36,227 nt of DNA from CAMLOF01 sp041913045 (lineage in GTDB: Bacteria; Pseudomonadota; Gammaproteobacteria; Burkholderiales; Burkholderiaceae_C). The notes beneath the pieces are model-generated. The model worked only from the letters and a program-made list of their open reading frames with translations, was not told the origin of the DNA and searched no databases. Position numbers and translations under genes: made by a program. The stretch is taken from positions 1 to 36,227 of the forward strand of contig JAYSGB010000042.1 in assembly GCA_041913045.1 (NCBI GenBank), given 5' to 3'. This document shows, in pieces, positions 33,243 through 36,227 of this stretch (positions are counted from its first letter, which is position 1; each line of letters begins with the position of its first letter).

Positions 33243-34454
33243 CTAAGGAAGGTCTGCACAACCACCGCTGACGCGGGATTTGTCGGTTGATTTTCCAGAT
33301 GAGGGCACTGTTTGACGTTTCAGAGATCCAATCGGTGCAATTTCAACCCCGTTTGCAGCTTCGTGGCCGCCTGGGCCAAGCCTTTTCAGGCTTGCGGACG
33401 CACTCATCCCCGAGCCACCTGCAGTTTCATCAATGCCTTGCGCGCCATCCACAGGTTGGACAGCGCAAACAGCGTCATCAGGTTGGCCGTGTTCTTGGCC
33501 AGCCCCCGGTACTTGACCTTGACGTAGCCGAACTGGCGCTTGATGACCCGAAACGGATGCTCTACCTTGGCGCGCATGCTGGCCTTGGTCTTCTCCAGTT
33601 GCTCCAAGATAGCGCCCATCGGGGTGTTGGCCTCCAGCGCCTTGCGCTTGCTGGGCGTCATGGCCACATACCAGTTGGGCTGGTGCTCGCGTTCCTGGAT
33701 TTCTTCACGTTTCTCCACGCCCCGGTAGCCCGCGTCGGCGTGGACGTCCGTCTCCTTGCCGTGCAGCAGCGCGTGCGCCTGGGTGATGTCGTGCTCATTG
33801 GCCGCCGTGGCCGTGACCGTGTGCACCAGCCCGGAGTCGGCATCCACACCGATGTGGGCTTTCATGCCAAAGTGCCACTGGTTGCCCTTCTTGGTCTGGT
33901 GCATCTCGGGGTCACGCTCGCCATTGCTGTTCTTGGTGGAGCTGGGCGCCGCTATCAGCGTGGCATCGATGGCCGTGCCTTGTTTGAGCAGCAAGCCCTT
34001 GGCCGTCAGCGTGGCATTGACGGTGGCCAGGATTTGTACGCTGAGGTTGTGGGCTTCGAGCAGATGGCGAAAGCGCAGGATGGTGCTTTCATCGGGCAGG
34101 TGCTCCTCTCCCATGTCCAGGCCGACAAACTCACGGTACAGCGGCGTGTCGTACAGCGCTTCTTCCATGGCAGGGTCCGACAGGTTGAACCACTGCTGCA
34201 AGCAGTGGATGCGCAGCATGGTCTGCACCGCGAAGGGCGGGCGTCCGCCTTTGGCGCTGCGCGCAGGTGCGTGCGGCGAAATCAGCGCCACCAGCTCTGC
34301 CCACGGCACCACCAGGTTCATCTCGTCGAGGAACTCGCGCTTGCGCGTCCTCTTGGTCTTGCGCTCGAATCCAGTGCTGTCCAGGCTCATTTGCTTCATG
34401 GCTTCAGTCATGCACGCAACGTGCCAACTGGTGGGTTTTGCAGACCTTCCCTAA
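33243..34454. mobile_element. intact IS5-family insertion sequence with CTAA target duplication
   Basis: Element of 1204 bp (33247-34450). Its ends begin GGAAGGTCTGCA on both sides, with about 16 of the outer 17 bp matching as terminal inverted repeats. A 4-bp duplication CTAA flanks it (33243-33246 and 34451-34454), fitting the YTAR target of IS5 relatives. It encodes one full transposase. The intact ends, duplication and reading frame suggest a recent insertion. Confidence 0.93.
33404..34411 (-). CDS. IS5-family transposase
   Basis: DDE transposase of 335 aa. Candidate catalytic residues are D149 (GTAIDATLI), D226 (HADAGYRG) and E284 (KVEHPFRVIKRQFG); the last is part of the Y/R...E...K signature of the IS4/IS5 group. 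An N-terminal GRPPFAVQTMLRIHCLQQWF and DPAMEEALYD are also standard. The frame is uninterrupted. It reads toward fliE. Confidence 0.95.
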   Translation of the reverse strand: MTEAMKQMSLDSTGFERKTKRTRKREFLDEMNLVVPWAELVALISPHAPARSAKGGRPPFAVQTMLRIHCLQQWFNLSDPAMEEALYDTPLYREFVGLDMGEEHLPDESTILRFRHLLEAHNLSVQILATVNATLTAKGLLLKQGTAIDATLIAAPSSTKNSNGERDPEMHQTKKGNQWHFGMKAHIGVDADSGLVHTVTATAANEHDITQAHALLHGKETDVHADAGYRGVEKREEIQEREHQPNWYVAMTPSKRKALEANTPMGAILEQLEKTKASMRAKVEHPFRVIKRQFGYVKVKYRGLAKNTANLMTLFALSNLWMARKALMKLQVARG

Positions 34455-34625
34455 GCAAAAAATTTTCGTTAAAGCTGCCTCGTGGTGACACCGACCAGTC
34501 GAGCGAAACGGTGACCGCTTGCTTCCGCGGTAGCGCATGCTTGGCGTAATCGGCCCCAAAAAACCCAGGCGCGAGTGGCTTTGCCCACCGGAGTCCGGGA
34601 ATGCATAACGCGTCAATGGATCACT
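34455..34625. other. intergenic stretch between IS element and ihfB-like gene
   Basis: No gene seen. On the minus strand after the ihfB-like stop there is a weak GTGG...CCAC stem and, 11 nt later, a run of six T residues (near 34558-34563), which could serve as a poor terminator. Confidence 0.3.
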
Positions 34626-34919
34626 TCAGAAAGCCACCTGGCTCCGGATCACGCAGTCCCTCAGGTGCTTCCCGGGCTTGAAATGCGCCTTGCGCTTTCC
34701 CGGCACATTGACGCGCTCGCCGGTCTTCGGATTGCGCCCCACACGTGGCGCACTCTCGCTAACAGTAAAGGAGCCAAAACCACGGATTTCGACCCGTCGA
34801 CCTTGCACCATCGCACCGGTAATGGCGGACAGCATGGTGTCAACACTGACTTCGGCATCCTGCACGCTCAACTGCGGAAATCTCTGCGCCAAAGTGGTTG
34901 CCATCTCAGATCGAATCAT
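34626..34919 (-). CDS. integration host factor beta-like DNA-bending protein
   Basis: HU/IHF-family protein of 97 aa from ATG 34919, chosen because it gives the normal N-terminus MIRSEMATTLAQRFPQLS; 22 further in-frame codons upstream have no family resemblance. The arm region VEIRGFGSFTVSESAPRVGR with NPKTGERVNVPGKRKAHFKP and the C-terminal GKHLRD match IHF-beta most closely. Chromosomal ihfB normally follows rpsA, so this is probably an accessory copy. It could bend DNA at flagellar or mobile-element promoters, but no target is shown. Confidence 0.85.
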   Translation of the reverse strand: MIRSEMATTLAQRFPQLSVQDAEVSVDTMLSAITGAMVQGRRVEIRGFGSFTVSESAPRVGRNPKTGERVNVPGKRKAHFKPGKHLRDCVIRSQVAF

Positions 34920-34995
34920 GCCTGGATTGTAGGGTTCGCTACGGTGTCCACACTGGGGACTTCCCCCTGTGTTTCTGCTCGGCAACGGCCTAGAA

Positions 34996-35017
34996 CCCCC
35001 TCCCTGAAGGGAGGGGG
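34996..35017. repeat. 9-bp perfect hairpin upstream of the ihfB-like gene
   Basis: CCCCCTCCC and GGGAGGGGG pair perfectly around a TGAA loop. No T-run follows on either strand, so it is not a clear intrinsic terminator. It lies about 77 bp upstream of the ihfB-like start. Confidence 0.55.
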
Positions 35018-35439
35018 CAGAGTCAATATTTCCTGCTTACAAGTTCTCCTCTCTTGATGATTTCCACGCCGCTGTCGAGTCCGCCAAGACCCGATTTCGC
35101 CCTCCAACCCGCCAAGGTCTGAGGTCGGCGCATGACTGCAACGGGCTGCCAAGCCCTTCGATTTCCCTTGCGGGAACACACACTTTCGCAAACGCTTCCA
35201 GCTTTCGGGCGGGGTCGCCAAACCCCGTGTTGCCCAGGCCATGCCCGGCAACTTCTTCACGCGCTTCGGTCGTATCGCGCGTTGAATCAAACCCTACTCA
35301 CCGAATCTCCCCCTCTTGTCCATCCAACCCGACCGGTGCCACCCGAATCGGTACGGCAAGAGGTTCCCCGTTTTGGTCACGGCTACTGCGCAACGTGGCG
35401 CCACTGTCTCAACAAAACGGCTAGCTTTTCAGCTTTCCG
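35018..35439. other. stretch without recognised gene
   Basis: Open frames here overlap on both strands and resemble no family I know. On the minus strand it directly follows the structured-RNA-like segment. It could hold the remainder of a degraded mobile element. No reverse transcriptase, HNH nuclease or other diagnostic motif is present. Confidence 0.4.
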
Positions 35440-35884
35440 TAGATTTCAGGGGGGCGATGTTCATAGCCCCTCCCTTACTCACCGCTTGTCTCATCGACGA
35501 CGAACCATGGCTTCATGCCTATGGCTCCACGTTGCTCCGCACAGCACCCTCCAAGGGTGCCGTTACAGGTTTGAGCTATCCACCGACCCCTGGTTTCCCA
35601 AGGTGCCAACGCGTCCAGGTTTCCCCTCAGCGTCCTGTACCGTCACCGGTACCTCAGAAGCCATCCTGTGCGGCAGGCGTTACGCTCTTTCGACACGTCC
35701 CGCCGGTCAGTCTTGCACTGACTTTCACCATTGACCAGGTCACTGGGCCATTTCCTGCCCAGCGCCGTTTCACGGTCGCCCAACTTCCCCCCTGATTTGC
35801 GTTTTCCGATGTCTCGGATTCGCAATGGCGGTGGATTGGGTCGAAGAAGAGAATTTCACTCTCCAGCGCCCATTGCAGCCGCAC
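35440..35884 (-). ncRNA. folded-RNA-like segment, possibly the 5' part of a group II intron without its ORF
   Basis: Read on the minus strand it begins GTGCGGC, the form of a group II intron 5' end, and contains many short perfect stems: GCAATGG/CCATTGC (35822-35828 and 35870-35876), GTCAGT/ACTGAC (35706-35722), GTACCG/CGGTAC (35637-35652), a GAAA-capped stem at 35588-35603, and CACCCT/AGGGTG (35545-35559). Long frames on both strands lack any known motif, typical of structured RNA. No reverse transcriptase follows and no domain V was found. An unrelated structured RNA remains possible. Confidence 0.4.
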
Positions 35885-35921
35885 CAGCCCTATTAGAGGC
35901 ATGCGGCTACGGCGCTTGCTC

Positions 35922-36207
35922 GTGAAGTCGATTGGCGTTCGACTTCACTGTCAGGGTGGCGCCCTGACTGACCTTTCGGTAGTGTGTGTTGCAGTTTGGC
36001 GATCTGCCCAGGTAAGCCTCGACATCGATATCGAAGACGGCCTGGGCAGATCGCCGCGCATGCGGCCAGTCCAAAGGCCTTCGCCCCCGGTATCTGCGCC
36101 TATACACATCTGTCCGTGTCTGTGTACCTCTGTTGGTGTATAGCGCGGATGTCGGGGGCATTGAGCCGCTTTTGCGTGGAACATCAATATGTGCGGCTGC
36201 GCCGCAC
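35922..36207. repeat. array of five consecutive stem-loops
   Basis: Stems: GTGAAGTCGA/TCGACTTCAC (35922-35948, 7-nt loop); GTCAGGG/CCCTGAC (35950-35968); a 15-bp perfect repeat GGCGATCTGCCCAGG/CCTGGGCAGATCGCC (35998-36012 and 36041-36055) with the palindrome TCGATATCGA in its spacer; a 24-25-nt imperfect repeat (36083-36107 and 36136-36159) whose mismatches are G-T wobbles plus one bulge; and GTGCGGC/GCCGCAC (36191-36207). No gene is seen here. Confidence 0.7.
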
Positions 36208-36227
36208 CAAACCACACTGCAAATACA

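Noticed and set aside
34920..35290. N-terminal extension or separate frame joined to the ihfB-like gene (ATG 35290 or 34985)
   Set aside because: The normal IHF-beta N-terminus begins at ATG 34919; upstream residues do not fit the family, and the frame ending at 34916 is an overlapping one with no motif.
35132..35795. Long plus-strand frames (35132-35734 and 35316-35795) opposite the structured segment
   Set aside because: Composition and lack of any motif look like the antisense of a folded RNA. Two overlapping frames run for long stretches and neither has a ribosome-binding site.
35440..35884. HEARO/omega RNA of an IscB-type element
   Set aside because: No IscB, IsrB or HNH reading frame follows the segment; kept only as an alternative to be tested by covariance search.
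35643..35902. Short minus-strand frames ending SQCKTDRRDVSKERNACR
   Set aside because: They coincide with predicted stems and are short, arginine-rich and without family resemblance; likely translation of RNA structure.
1..36227. CRISPR arrays, tRNA and rRNA genes
   Set aside because: No regularly spaced direct repeats and no tRNA or rRNA signatures were seen.

Overview
The window is an almost complete, compact flagellar locus of the secondary (lateral, Flag-2-like) type. The DNA is GC-rich, and the gene families, tight translational coupling and IS5-type insertion sequence suggest a betaproteobacterium, probably Burkholderiales; the genus cannot be fixed from sequence alone. About 32 kb encodes rotor, export gate, rod, rings, hook, filament, chaperones, stator, sigma-28 and anti-sigma factor. 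I find no chemotaxis genes, fliO, flhF/flhG, flhDC or lafK-type sigma-54 activator.

Layout. (1) 351-6692, plus strand: fliM-fliN-fliP-fliQ-fliR-flhB-flhA. (2) 7701-6667, minus: a second FliK-like gene converging on flhA. (3) 8664-7834, minus: one short flagellin with its own sigma-28-like promoter, 5' hairpin and terminator. (4) 18732-8778, minus: flgB-C-D-E-F-G-H-I-J-K-L and a LafW-position gene. (5) flgA on the plus strand, its start codon overlapping that of flgB. (6) 27251-19441, minus: fliD-fliS-fliT-fliK-fliL-fliA-motA-motB-flgM-flgN and a stand-alone FlgJ-type muramidase. (7) 32848-27348, minus: fliE-F-G-H-I-J. (8) Right flank: an intact IS5-family element with a CTAA duplication, an orphan IHF-beta-like gene, then about 1.2 kb without a convincing gene but full of inverted repeats. 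Part of that stretch looks like a folded RNA on the minus strand, possibly a group II intron 5' part without its reverse transcriptase.

How it works together. Operons 1 and 7 build the basal body and export apparatus, operon 4 with flgA builds rod, rings and hook, and FliK sets hook length. Operon 6 carries cap, filament chaperones, stator, FliA and FlgM. It begins with a promoter-like motif resembling the flagellin one, so FliA probably reinforces its own operon until FlgM checks it. Points most worth checking are: the fliE ribosome-binding site buried in an 11-bp inverted repeat, the shared promoter-plus-hairpin leaders of fliD and flagellin, altered charged residues on both sides of the stator-rotor interface (MotA and FliG), NPEH in FlhB, FlgJ split into two genes, a second FliK-like protein, and the structured right end.
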